From Paenibacillus sp. 481 (GTDB taxonomy: Bacteria > Bacillota > Bacilli > Paenibacillales > Paenibacillaceae): a DNA stretch of 64,000 nucleotides. Under the pieces are notes generated by a model. It had not been told where the DNA came from. It did no database searches and worked only from the letters and a program-made list of their open reading frames with translations. Of this stretch, positions 18,281 to 26,973 are shown in pieces. A program made the position numbers and the translations under genes. Positions within the stretch are counted from its first letter, which is position 1. Every line of letters begins with the position of its first letter. The stretch is taken from the NCBI RefSeq assembly GCF_021223605.1, contig NZ_CP075175.1, positions 2,610,501 through 2,674,500 of the forward strand, in the 5' to 3' direction.

Positions 18281-19135
18281 ATGGCTGGAGATATGAACGG
18301 AAGTACGACTATCGATTTGAAGCCGCAGCAAATCGCTGAAGCCGCAGTAAACGCAGGCATTGCAAAAGGGCGTATGCCCGCGGGGCAGATGTCTGTGCTT
18401 GGATTTATGGCAGGAGCCTTTATTGCGCTTGGATACTTACTGAGCATTCGTGTAACAGCGGCAATGCCTGTAGAGTGGGGCAGTTTGAATAACTTGGTCG
18501 GGGCAGCCGTATTTCCAGTCGGACTTATCCTTGTCGTGTTGGCAGGGGGAGAGTTGCTGACTGGCAATATGATGGCTGTTCCGTTGGCGCGCATGCAAGG
18601 ACAATTATCAACGCTTGAGGTGATGCGCAATTTGGCTGTCATTACATTCAGCAATATGTTGGGAGCGCTGTTTGTTGCTTATTTTTTCGGACATCTGGCC
18701 GGCTTTACCGCGAGTGGTGTTTATGTGCAGAAGACAATTGAGATTGCGGGTCATAAGCTGCACGATAACTTCTTACAGGCTTTTTTATCAGGCATTGGCT
18801 GCAACTGGCTTGTAGCGCTGGCTGTGTGGTTATCGTATGGGGCGAAGAGCTTTGGCGGCAAAATCGCGGGTATTTGGTTTCCAACGATGGCGTTTGTAGC
18901 GATTGGGTTTCAGCACGTGGTGGCGAATATGTTTGTGATTCCGGCCGCTATTTTTGCGGGTTCTTATAGTTGGGGGGCATTTGTTCAAAATATGATTCCG
19001 GTGTGGTTGGGCAATTTAACGGGTGGAGCGGTGTTTGTGGCGGGGGCCTACTATATCGTCTACTTGAAAAAAAATGATTTCGCCGTTGTTGAGGGCAGCG
19101 CACAGCAAAAGACAGGGCAGGGGGATGCAGCTTAG
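18281..19135 (+). CDS. Formate/nitrite transporter (FNT) family protein
   Basis: A 284-residue pentameric-channel family protein with six membrane helices. The motif GGELLTGNM near residue 90 and GIGCNWLVALAVWLSYGAKS near 170 are the paired FNT half-helix signatures, and GFQHVVANMFVIP holds the conserved pore His region. It moves formate, nitrite or related small anions across the membrane. Closest in style to Bacillus YrhG. Single gene; start ATG 18281 follows AAGGAGG. It could serve formate export in fermentation, with no local enzyme to confirm this. Confidence 0.9.
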   Translation: MAGDMNGSTTIDLKPQQIAEAAVNAGIAKGRMPAGQMSVLGFMAGAFIALGYLLSIRVTAAMPVEWGSLNNLVGAAVFPVGLILVVLAGGELLTGNMMAVPLARMQGQLSTLEVMRNLAVITFSNMLGALFVAYFFGHLAGFTASGVYVQKTIEIAGHKLHDNFLQAFLSGIGCNWLVALAVWLSYGAKSFGGKIAGIWFPTMAFVAIGFQHVVANMFVIPAAIFAGSYSWGAFVQNMIPVWLGNLTGGAVFVAGAYYIVYLKKNDFAVVEGSAQQKTGQGDAA

Positions 19136-19220
19136 TAGCTCATTTAGCTGCTCTGTCTTTGTTTGTGCAGAAGCGTCCCTATGAAAGATGAAGGCACGAA
19201 GATGAAGGGACGAAGTTGAA

Positions 19221-19370
19221 TTAACGAGTTTCGCGATGTAGCGTTACTCTTTTTAAGCGGGGACAGTATTTATGGTGTTCCAAACGCTCAGGATTCGTTC
19301 TTTTGTTCTTAGTTGTCGTGTAATTACGATCACCGGATTCGGTACAAGCTAATGTGACGATGACTCTCAT
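19221..19370 (-). CDS. rpmG: 50S ribosomal protein L33, zinc-independent (C-minus) type
   Basis: A 49-residue protein starting [20 protein letters not shown] and ending [10 protein letters not shown], an unmistakable L33. The CxxC pairs that bind zinc in the C+ form are missing: position 12 of the first motif is Ser, and the second motif is CPRL. Only two cysteines remain. AAGGAGG precedes the ATG. A Zur box lies 27 bp upstream. Bacillus uses Zur-controlled C-minus ribosomal paralogues to spare zinc under starvation; this gene fits that pattern in both sequence and regulation. Confidence 0.93.
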   Translation of the reverse strand: MRVIVTLACTESGDRNYTTTKNKRTNPERLEHHKYCPRLKRVTLHRETR

Positions 19371-19396
19371 GTGTGCACCTCCTTTCTTGTATTAAT

Positions 19397-19411
19397 TAGT
19401 AATAATTACGA
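19397..19411. promoter_or_regulatory. Zur box upstream of rpmG
   Basis: TAGTAATAATTACGA matches the Bacillus Zur consensus TCGTAATNATTACGA in 13 of 14 specified positions, and the palindrome extends outward (ATTAAT...ATTAAT). It sits where the rpmG promoter should be. Confidence 0.75.
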
Positions 19412-19504
19412 TTAATAATAGATTAATGCAAATTAGGTTGTTTGTCAAATCCAGTAAAAGCTAAAAAGGACGCCAACGAGAGAGCATCAATAAGAGAGCG
19501 GCGA

Positions 19505-20794
19505 CTAGCTAAACGCAGTAGGAACATTGCGTGTATGACAATGCACACCGCCACCAAATAAATTCAACGCCATCGTGTCGAGTAACACGACCTGCCTTTC
19601 TGGGAATACGTGTTGGAGTACGCGCAGGGCTTCTTCGTCCTTCTTTTTAATGCGTTCAGGAAGCCCCTCTTTCCAATATTTTTGCCCGATTACGATGTCA
19701 TTTAAAATTAAAAAGTTACAATAGCTCAGGGCAGGCAGCATCGTCATATCGCCCGTCGGAAAAGCGGAGCCGTCGTGCATTTGCGTTAAGCGTAAACTCC
19801 TCTTTAAAAAGTGCCATGATTGGTATATCGCATCTCCTTCTTTGACACGCACATATATCGGATCAGGCATCGGAATGCGTACAATGCGGAACGGTTCTCC
19901 GTCAGTGTTCAAGCTCTTTTGGAGGACTTCATAGGCTTGATCGAGTCTGACTTTGTTCATAGCAGCAAGTTCGTGCTGAGCAGCTTCCTCTGCGGTAACT
20001 TCGGCCAGTAGGATCGTGCGCTCATCGACGAATCGGCACATCTCATCAATATGCCCGTTGGCTGAGGCCGAGCGATAGGCCAATGTCGCGGCGTCTGGCC
20101 CAGGCACGGGGCCGAGCATAATATGCTCGTCGTCAAATGTCGGCAGCGGCAGCCAGATGACTTGCTTCAAGTTGAATATGCGTTTGAATTCAGCCTCTAC
20201 CTCGTCACGGGTCATGCCTCTATTTCGTTTGTTAACCTCGGTGTTTTCAATCGTCATCATGACCCCTTGTCCATTGAATTCACGGTCTCCGCCTTCGCTG
20301 ATCAGGCGGGTAAACACGGTTTCCTCAATACCGAGCAGCTGGGCGTGCTCGCGGTCAAAGGCTTCCATTAATCGGGACACTGGTTCATATTTGGTCAACA
20401 CGCCGTATAGATCAAAGTCAAAGTCGACGAGCTTGCGGCAGCCAGCATCATCAACGATAATTTCTGCGCCAAAGTCGCGTGGGTACATAATATGGTTCTT
20501 GATGTGTGAAAATTGGATGCGACTACTATCAACGTGCTGCTGCTCTAACTTGTCTTTGGCACGTTGTGTGACTTGCTCACTAGATGTGTTCACGATGACT
20601 AATTCAACATGCTCGAGCATTATTTTTACAATTTCCACGCTAACAGCATCTACGTTGTATCCTTCACAAGGGTATTCAATGTCAGACCAACAGAGCATGA
20701 CACTGTCTTGCGGTTCGAACTCCCCCGGTACTCTAAAGCGAAGCATATCTAACGCCGATGTACTGTTCACGTTGTTCATGTTGATCCTTGTCAT
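19505..20794 (-). CDS. Agmatine deiminase-family (peptidyl-arginine-deiminase fold) enzyme
   Basis: About 429 residues of the guanidino-group-modifying enzyme superfamily. Catalytic-type motifs are visible: YPRDFGAE near 105, ISEGGDREFNG near 180, PTFDDEHIMLGP (Asp/His region) near 225 and the C-terminal nucleophile segment GGGVHCHTRNVP. Agmatine deiminase converts agmatine to N-carbamoylputrescine; other members act on arginine-like substrates. It is longer than typical AguA (about 360 aa) and no aguB-like amidohydrolase is adjacent, so the substrate is uncertain. The start at 20794 is chosen for its GAGAGGATGG site. Confidence 0.8.
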   Translation of the reverse strand: MTRINMNNVNSTSALDMLRFRVPGEFEPQDSVMLCWSDIEYPCEGYNVDAVSVEIVKIMLEHVELVIVNTSSEQVTQRAKDKLEQQHVDSSRIQFSHIKNHIMYPRDFGAEIIVDDAGCRKLVDFDFDLYGVLTKYEPVSRLMEAFDREHAQLLGIEETVFTRLISEGGDREFNGQGVMMTIENTEVNKRNRGMTRDEVEAEFKRIFNLKQVIWLPLPTFDDEHIMLGPVPGPDAATLAYRSASANGHIDEMCRFVDERTILLAEVTAEEAAQHELAAMNKVRLDQAYEVLQKSLNTDGEPFRIVRIPMPDPIYVRVKEGDAIYQSWHFLKRSLRLTQMHDGSAFPTGDMTMLPALSYCNFLILNDIVIGQKYWKEGLPERIKKKDEEALRVLQHVFPERQVVLLDTMALNLFGGGVHCHTRNVPTAFS

Positions 20795-20895
20795 TGCATA
20801 TCCATCCTCTCGCATTTCATCGTTATACAATTGGAAATGGGCTATTGCGATCTGATCATAATGGCTGGTCGGGCTACATTCAAGTGGCTGGCTAT

Positions 20896-20945
20896 GAAAA
20901 AGAGGCGATCCTCCAAAAAAAGGGGAACGCCTCTTATCATTGAAT
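20896..20945 (-). terminator. Rho-independent terminator of the Dcu-type gene
   Basis: On the minus strand AAGAGGCG (20938-20945) pairs with CGCCTCTT (20900-20907), followed by Ts at 20896-20900. It lies 40 bp past the stop. Confidence 0.8.
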
Positions 20946-20986
20946 GCGATAAATTGAACTCAACTGGAATTACATGTACAGCACGA

Positions 20987-22330
20987 TTACAGTACGATCG
21001 ATGCCAGCAGGAAGCCTACGCCGACAGCTACGCTAGTCGCGATCAGACCAGGCAGCATAAAGCTGTGGTTGAATAAGTAGCGGCCTACACGCGTTGTGCC
21101 TGTGCGGTCGAAGTGAATAGCTGCAATGACCGTCGGATAGTTCGGGATAAAGAAATATCCGTTGACCGACGGGAACATGGCGATTAGTGCGGGAGCAGGC
21201 AAGCCGAGCGCCAAACCTAGCGGCATAAGGCCGCGTACGGTCGATGCTTGGCTGTTCAGCAAGATGGACATCAAGAATAGCGCAAATGCGAACAACCACG
21301 GCGCTGCTGTGACAATCTGCTGAATCGTACCTTGCAGCACATCCATATTGCCTTGGAAAAACGTATCGCCCATCCACGCGATACCGAAAATACTAATTAA
21401 CGCTTGCATGCCGGCCGTAAATACACCGCTCTTCACGACGTTTGCTGCGTTAATGCGCGTCACCATTAAAATAATGGCAGCAACAGACAGCATGACGATT
21501 TCCACTACTTCTGGCATGCCAAGCATGCGTACAGCGCCAGCTGCGTCAGTCCAAGCAGGACGTAACGATGGGATAGAGCCGAGCAGGACGACGGTAAAGA
21601 CGCCTAGCAGGAACAAGATAACGGAAGCAACTGCTCCCCGTCCTAGCTTGCCTTGAGTGGCAGCTTCGCCTTGGTCTGCCTTTTCAGCTACACCGATCGG
21701 AGCTACGCTGCCTGCTTCTACACGACGAAGATATTCTTCATCTTCTGCGAGCGGCTTGCCGTAGCGGCTCATGACGAGAGCTGCGACAAAGCAACCGATG
21801 AATGTAGCGGGAATGCTGATCAACAAAATATCGATCAGTTGGTAGCCTTGTCCGGAAATGAGCGCCAGCAATGCCACGGTAGCTGCCGAGATCGGGCTCG
21901 CCGTAATGGCTTGCTGCGAGGCGATAACCGCGATCGACATCGGGCGTTCTGGGCGCACGCCTGATTGGCGGGACACTTCCGCAATAACAGGCATAACCGA
22001 GTATGCGACGTGACCTGTACCTGCGCAAAGCGTGAACACGTACGTCACGAACGGAGCCATAAATGTAATATGCTGCGGATTGCGGCGCAGCGCTTTCTCG
22101 GCTAGGCGGACCAGCACGTCCAGCCCGCCGGCTGCTTGCATCACACTAGCCGCGGTAATAACCGAGGCAATCATAAGCATAACGTCGATGGGTGGCGCGG
22201 ACGGTTGCAGGCCAAAGGCGAACGTAAGCACAGCAAGGCCTAATCCTCCCATTACACCCAACCCGATGCCGCCCATGCGTGAACCGATGTACAAGGCGGC
22301 GATCACGACGAGAAATTGTAACCAAAACAA
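20987..22330 (-). CDS. Anaerobic C4-dicarboxylate transporter, DcuA/DcuB family
   Basis: About 447 residues and at least ten membrane helices. Dcu hallmarks include GSRMGGIGLGVMGGLGLAVL at the N-terminus, PIDVMLMIASVITAASVMQ, CAGTGHVAYSVMPVIAEVSR and SIAVIASQQAITASPISAA. The family exchanges fumarate, malate or aspartate for succinate. The frame is open to 22417, but alignment to DcuA/B and a GGAAGG site 9 nt upstream favour the TTG at 22330; an ATG at 22369 is the alternative. Single gene with its own terminator. Confidence 0.85.
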   Translation of the reverse strand: MFWLQFLVVIAALYIGSRMGGIGLGVMGGLGLAVLTFAFGLQPSAPPIDVMLMIASVITAASVMQAAGGLDVLVRLAEKALRRNPQHITFMAPFVTYVFTLCAGTGHVAYSVMPVIAEVSRQSGVRPERPMSIAVIASQQAITASPISAATVALLALISGQGYQLIDILLISIPATFIGCFVAALVMSRYGKPLAEDEEYLRRVEAGSVAPIGVAEKADQGEAATQGKLGRGAVASVILFLLGVFTVVLLGSIPSLRPAWTDAAGAVRMLGMPEVVEIVMLSVAAIILMVTRINAANVVKSGVFTAGMQALISIFGIAWMGDTFFQGNMDVLQGTIQQIVTAAPWLFAFALFLMSILLNSQASTVRGLMPLGLALGLPAPALIAMFPSVNGYFFIPNYPTVIAAIHFDRTGTTRVGRYLFNHSFMLPGLIATSVAVGVGFLLASIVL

Positions 22331-22621
22331 TGCAAACACCCTTCCATTATCTTCTTGTAGCCTATTCATACGCAAACGCCCGCCGACACAGCGCTTCCCT
22401 GATGACAGGCAAAGCACCGCAGCGGCGGGCAGCGTTAAACAGACGTTCTTCTAAGTTGTCTAACAGCTTGCAAAAGTGTGTTGTAATTATGAGCTAGTAT
22501 ATCAGTTGCATCAAATCTTGCAAAGAAAAGATCATTTTCATTTAAATTCCATTATTTGCAGTAACCCGGAACACATGCTATTTACAATTAGGAGGTTCGT
22601 TTGCGGGAATAAACCTTTTGA

Positions 22622-22650
22622 TTGCGAACATGGCTATTTTTATGTAAAAT
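22622..22650 (+). promoter_or_regulatory. SigmaA promoter of the asbC-asbF unit
   Basis: TTGCGA (22622-22627), a 17-bp spacer and TAAAAT (22645-22650). The start site would fall inside the Fur box that follows. The remainder of the 22331-22866 gap shows no gene. Confidence 0.6.
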
Positions 22651-22655
22651 ATGTT

Positions 22656-22670
22656 TGATAATAATTCTCA
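22656..22670. promoter_or_regulatory. Fur box
   Basis: TGATAATAATTCTCA matches the 7-1-7 Fur consensus TGATAATNATTATCA with one mismatch and lies directly downstream of the -10 element, a repressing position. Confidence 0.75.
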
Positions 22671-22866
22671 TTCTCAAAAAGAGGGTTGTTCGCTTATTTT
22701 TTCCTTATATCTGTTACAAGCCTATGGTCATGTTGCGGCCATTGATGATGCAGCTATATCAGATAACGTTTACGCAATCCATTGTTCTCCACATGCAATT
22801 CATGTTTCGTTTTTTCATTTCGCATAATCCGCTCTAATTAATGCTACCTATGGGGTGAAAACAGAA

Positions 22867-24270
22867 ATGAGTAATCCACACCTATCCAATTCATCAGACG
22901 TTATACTTTCGGTTAACCGCAATCCTGTTAATCGAGAGCAGTTTACTGCCTGTATGCAAGCTTACGAGGGCATAGAGCATTTTCAACACGTAGAAGGCAA
23001 GTTGTTTGCGCTATGCTTAACGGACCCGTTGCAAATCGTGACGCTTGTCCTTTATTTGCGTGATCACCATGCTTCTGTCTTGTTGATTCACGGAGAAACT
23101 CCTCAAGAAACGGCCCAGCAGCTAGCGCTTGAAGCGCGGTGCGAAGGGCTTGTGTATGGGCAACCGGAACATTTCTACTCGTTGCGTGACCAAGTGTCGC
23201 GTGAGGCTGGTAGGGGAATCGCGGGAATGGAGTCAACGGCTAACACGAATGGCAATGGCAACGCCGACGCTGACGTAGACGCCAGTGTAAGTCCAAGCAA
23301 CAGCGAGCCCTTCGAGCCGTCTATTTATCAATTCAGCTCGGGTACGACGGGCAATGCCAAGCTCATTCGCCGTTCGTGGGCGGCTGTGCGCACAGAGATG
23401 GAAGCGTACAATCGCACGCTGGATACGGATGAGACGGAAACGCCAATCGTGCTTGCGCCTGTTACCCATTCGTACGGGTTGTTGTGCGGTGTACTCGCGT
23501 CACTTGAACGGGGCAGCACACCAATTATCGTAACGAACAAAAATCCTAAATTTGCGCTAAGCCTGATTCGGGAAACGCCGCGCCATCTTGTATATGGCGT
23601 ACCGCTGCTATTCCATGTGATCACGAGCTTTAGCCAAGGGCAGACCCGGTTTCATAAGCTGATGAGTTCCGGTGTGCCACTTCCGCAAGCCTTGTTCACG
23701 AAGCTGAGCGCGGTCACCGATGTGATGATGCAGCAGTACGGCTGCTCGGAAGTCGGATGCATCAGCGTTTGTAATCAGATGCAGACGCATACTGATCTAG
23801 GACAAGCGCTGCCGCATTTAACCGTAGCGACAGGCGCTGATGAAACACAGCCTGGTGAGATTGTCGTTACTAACGGCAATCAAGAGGTACGTACAGGCGA
23901 TCTTGGTTATCGAACAGACACAGGCCATATTCGGTTCCTATCGCGTCTGGACGATGTTATTAACGTGTCTGGACTTAAAGTATATCCGTTAGAAGTGGAA
24001 GAAGTTATTTTGCAAATGGACGGTATTCGCGAAGCCATTGTGTACCGTGGTCAACACCCCGTCATGGGGGAGATTGCAAAGTGCAAAGTCATCATTGAGC
24101 CGACTGCTGTGGCAGAAGAAGTCACCCCAGATCGGATTCGCGATTGGTGTATGACTCATTTGCCGCCATATAAAGTGCCTGCTCATATTGAGCATACTAC
24201 TGATATTCCGAAGAATGCTACCGGTAAAGTGAGCCGCAAGCGCATGGAGCTAGGAGATGTAACGTCGTAA
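22867..24270 (+). CDS. asbC: AMP-dependent ligase, AsbC-like (3,4-dihydroxybenzoyl-AMP ligase)
   Basis: A 467-residue ANL-superfamily adenylating enzyme. The P-loop-like motif QFSSGTTGNAKLIRRSW is near 155-171, YGCSEVGC near 290, the hinge motif GDLGYRTDTGHIRFLSRLDD near 340 and the C-terminal PKNATGKVSRK lysine near 455. The N-terminal part is short, as in AsbC of the Bacillus anthracis petrobactin pathway. Next to asbF and behind a Fur box, its likely substrate is 3,4-dihydroxybenzoate, activated as the acyl-AMP. A low-complexity Asn/Asp/Ala insertion lies at about 120-140. No aryl-carrier gene is adjacent. The frame extends to a GTG at 22855; ATG 22867 has the better site (GGGGTGA). Confidence 0.78.
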   Translation: MSNPHLSNSSDVILSVNRNPVNREQFTACMQAYEGIEHFQHVEGKLFALCLTDPLQIVTLVLYLRDHHASVLLIHGETPQETAQQLALEARCEGLVYGQPEHFYSLRDQVSREAGRGIAGMESTANTNGNGNADADVDASVSPSNSEPFEPSIYQFSSGTTGNAKLIRRSWAAVRTEMEAYNRTLDTDETETPIVLAPVTHSYGLLCGVLASLERGSTPIIVTNKNPKFALSLIRETPRHLVYGVPLLFHVITSFSQGQTRFHKLMSSGVPLPQALFTKLSAVTDVMMQQYGCSEVGCISVCNQMQTHTDLGQALPHLTVATGADETQPGEIVVTNGNQEVRTGDLGYRTDTGHIRFLSRLDDVINVSGLKVYPLEVEEVILQMDGIREAIVYRGQHPVMGEIAKCKVIIEPTAVAEEVTPDRIRDWCMTHLPPYKVPAHIEHTTDIPKNATGKVSRKRMELGDVTS

Positions 24271-24345
24271 GACAAGCAGTAAGCAACATGGATTTGAAAC
24301 GTATCTTCTCGTATCTTTTTAAGCTAAAAAGGTGGGTGCTAGTTT

Positions 24346-25197
24346 ATGAAATACTCGTTGTGTACCATTTCTTTTCGACATCATCTTGTCTCTTTTGCAG
24401 ACATCGTTCAATTTGCCCGTGAGCAGACGTTTGACGGGATCGAGTTGTGGGGCATTCACGCCCTTCACTTGTACGAGTCTGAGCGTGAGCGCACAGAGGA
24501 GCAATTGCAGTGGATGCGCAAGCAGCAGCTAAGTGTAGCGATGATTAGCGATTATTTAGATGTATCGCCGTCAGCCTATATGGATGTAACGCTGGATAAA
24601 TGTTTGAAGTTGATTGAGATTGGCAAATGGCTCGGCGTCAACAAAATACGAACGTTCGCTGGACAGCAGCCAAGCAACGGTGTAACGACAACGGACCGTG
24701 GACGCTATGTGCGCCATTTGCGCATGTTGTGCGAGTTGTGTCAGGAGCATGGGTTCTCCTTATTGGCGGAGACGCATCCGAATACGTTGAGCGACAATTT
24801 AAGTTCTACGTTACAGCTATTGGACGAAGTTCGTCACGATGCCTTGCAAATTAATCTCGACTTCTTACACATGTGGGAATCAGGGGCAGATCCGATTGAT
24901 AGTTACAAGCAGTTAGCACCGTGGGTCAAGCATTATCATTTGAAAAATATTAGCGCTGCCGAGCATTTGCATGTGTTCCAGCCGCAAAATGTATATGCTG
25001 CGAGTGGTAACCGCACGGGGATGGTACCGTTAGCTGAGGGTGCCGTAAATTACGAACCGATTATTGATCATATTGATCATACGGATCATTTTGCATCCTT
25101 GGAGTGGTTCGGGCCTCAGCCGTTTGAAGTGCTGAGCCGAGAAATAAAATGGTTGCGGGCGCTGAAAGAGGCCAAGCTGGAAGCTGTTTATTTGTAG
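24346..25197 (+). CDS. asbF: 3-dehydroshikimate dehydratase, AsbF-like
   Basis: A 283-residue TIM-barrel (xylose-isomerase-like) protein. MKYSLCTISFRH, IELWGIHALHLY, AMISDYLDVS, NKIRTFAGQQ, LAETHPNTL, INLDFLHMWESGADP, HYHLKNIS and YAASGNRTGMVPL all match B. anthracis AsbF closely. That enzyme is metal-dependent and converts 3-dehydroshikimate to 3,4-dihydroxybenzoate for petrobactin. Glu, Asp and His ligands are present in these motifs. It follows asbC by 75 bp without a terminator, so the two are probably one Fur-controlled operon. The asbA, asbB, asbD and asbE genes are absent from this locus. Confidence 0.88.
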   Translation: MKYSLCTISFRHHLVSFADIVQFAREQTFDGIELWGIHALHLYESERERTEEQLQWMRKQQLSVAMISDYLDVSPSAYMDVTLDKCLKLIEIGKWLGVNKIRTFAGQQPSNGVTTTDRGRYVRHLRMLCELCQEHGFSLLAETHPNTLSDNLSSTLQLLDEVRHDALQINLDFLHMWESGADPIDSYKQLAPWVKHYHLKNISAAEHLHVFQPQNVYAASGNRTGMVPLAEGAVNYEPIIDHIDHTDHFASLEWFGPQPFEVLSREIKWLRALKEAKLEAVYL

Positions 25198-25209
25198 GAA
25201 TCAAGCTGA

Positions 25210-25255
25210 AGGGGATGTCTCGCTGTCATGTTCAATGACGGTTGAGACATCCCCT
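25210..25255. terminator. Bidirectional terminator after asbF
   Basis: GGGGATGTCTC (25211-25221) pairs with GAGACATCCCC (25244-25254); flanking A and T tracts suit both the asbCF operon and the convergent gene. Confidence 0.7.
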
Positions 25256-25281
25256 ACATTTGCAACCTGCTATCGGTCTAT

Positions 25282-25812
25282 TTACGTAGTAGCTCCCGAG
25301 TCGCGATGCGGCTCGTCTTGCTCTAGCGCATAATCAAAATCGTCAATATCATAAATCGGAATCGGAACTTCATTGTTGATGAGCCGCTCTAAAAATTCGA
25401 ACTGATCCGTAAGCAATGGAGCTTGCTCGCGAGTTGACGTTAAGATAAGCTCAGTCTCAACCGGATCGAACAGTTCGCCGTAACGTGCGCTATCGACTGC
25501 ATTTAAGATGATGCAAGATACGTTGGCATGCAACAATAAAGGGGAGCTTTGTCGCCATGGAACAGACAAGGCTCGTTCAATTTTTTTGCGATTCAGTTCA
25601 CTTTCGAAATAAGAAATTAATTCCTCAATCTTTTCCTTTGCATGCATATCTTCCTCTGGATCAGGCAAGACATGCTCTCCACTTTGCCGTATTTCGTACA
25701 GTTCTCTAATGGTCGTATATGGAATGATGTATTGTACAGGGCGGTGTGGAGCAAGTAAATGTCCATACACCGCTAACATGACGGCTTCAATAACAAAACG
25801 CCGAGGCTTCAC
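25282..25812 (-). CDS. Conserved hypothetical protein, 176 aa
   Basis: I do not recognise a characterised domain. The N-terminal VIEAVMLAVYGHLLAPHRPVQYIIPYTTI and the acidic C-terminus (DIDDFDYALEQDEP) resemble conserved uncharacterised Paenibacillus proteins sometimes labelled ADP-heptose synthase without support. It is soluble, with no signal peptide. Start is GTG at 25812 with AAGGGGG upstream. It lies downstream of the polyprenyl synthase pair with 150 bp between; co-transcription is possible. No function assigned. Confidence 0.65.
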   Translation of the reverse strand: MKPRRFVIEAVMLAVYGHLLAPHRPVQYIIPYTTIRELYEIRQSGEHVLPDPEEDMHAKEKIEELISYFESELNRKKIERALSVPWRQSSPLLLHANVSCIILNAVDSARYGELFDPVETELILTSTREQAPLLTDQFEFLERLINNEVPIPIYDIDDFDYALEQDEPHRDSGATT

Positions 25813-25965
25813 AATCGATCCCCCTTATCTGAGATGTGCGATGACAGCTGGTATGACTGTTTCAAATTGAGACTATCTATATTTACATAATACCACCTTG
25901 CCCCATCAGGCACTAGAGTAAACGGTACAAGTTGTAAGCATTGTACGAATTTAGGCGGAAAACGG

Positions 25966-26973
25966 CTACTGCTCGCGATTTTTAAAATACGTCCAAATAT
26001 GCTGTAGATCGTGGCTTGCTGGAAACGAATGTAGCTCCTCTGTTATCCCCCATGCTTGATCCATAAAGCGGTTGCTCATCTCCAAGGCGCGATCTAGCGC
26101 GTCGCTTTCTCTGATGAGCGCTACAGCTTCGTCAAAGGCAGTAGCGGGCGCATTCGCATGCAAGCGCCGCAACTTGTCAGCTATCGGCTGGTGCTCCATA
26201 GCGAGCATAACAGGCAACGTGATGTGACCGTTGCGCAGATCCGTGCCCGCAGGTTTGCCGAGCTTTGCGGCTGACTGGGCAAAGTCCAACACATCATCGT
26301 GGACTTGAAACGCCATCCCGATACAGTCACCAAAGGTGTACAGTTGTTGAATGACATCGGTGTCTGCTTTCGATATCGAAGCACCGAGCTGTAAGCAGGA
26401 AGCCATTAAGTGCGCCGTTTTGTTGCGCGTCTTCTCCCAGTATTGGTCAAGCGTCACATCAAAGTTGAAGCGGTGCTGCATTTGCTGATATTCACCCAAG
26501 CATAGCTGTGCCGTCGTGACCGATGTTAAGTTGTGCAAATAAGGTTCCACTTCACTGCTGTATGCAGTCATGAGCTCAATAATGCGGCACATCACATAAT
26601 TACCGATATGGACGGCGGTATATACGTCCGTTTTATAATGAAGTGCAGGTTCGCCACGCCGCATTGGCGCTTGATCTAAGATGTCATCGTGGATAAGCGA
26701 TGCGACATGAATAAGCTCAAGTGCTGCTGCTAGGCGGTAGATTTCGTTAGATTCGGCGTGTTGGCCGAAACGGCTACCGACGATAGTCATCATCGGTCGT
26801 AGCCGCTTCCCGCCAGCACGGATAAGCCCTAGAACGTTGCGGGCAATGATGGAGCGTGATGGCAGATCGCGGTCAAATAGAATGATCCGCTCCAAGTGGC
26901 GATTTATTTTGCGCAGCGAAATGTGTAAGGGCTCGCTTAATGAATCGTTCGATGAATCGTTATATAACTTCAT
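25966..26973 (-). CDS. Polyprenyl diphosphate synthase (HepT-like catalytic subunit)
   Basis: A 335-residue trans-isoprenyl diphosphate synthase. It has the first Asp-rich motif in LIHDDILDQAPMRRGEPALH, the GGKRLRPMM basic block and the second Asp-rich motif GMAFQVHDDVLDF. It condenses IPP units onto an allylic diphosphate, probably giving the C35 menaquinone side chain precursor. The start at 26973 (MKLYND) has AAGAGG upstream and overlaps the preceding gene by 14 bp, pointing to coupled expression of a two-subunit enzyme. Product chain length is inferred from context only. No menG/ubiE lies between, unlike the B. subtilis hepS-menG-hepT order. Confidence 0.82.
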   Translation of the reverse strand: MKLYNDSSNDSLSEPLHISLRKINRHLERIILFDRDLPSRSIIARNVLGLIRAGGKRLRPMMTIVGSRFGQHAESNEIYRLAAALELIHVASLIHDDILDQAPMRRGEPALHYKTDVYTAVHIGNYVMCRIIELMTAYSSEVEPYLHNLTSVTTAQLCLGEYQQMQHRFNFDVTLDQYWEKTRNKTAHLMASCLQLGASISKADTDVIQQLYTFGDCIGMAFQVHDDVLDFAQSAAKLGKPAGTDLRNGHITLPVMLAMEHQPIADKLRRLHANAPATAFDEAVALIRESDALDRALEMSNRFMDQAWGITEELHSFPASHDLQHIWTYFKNREQ

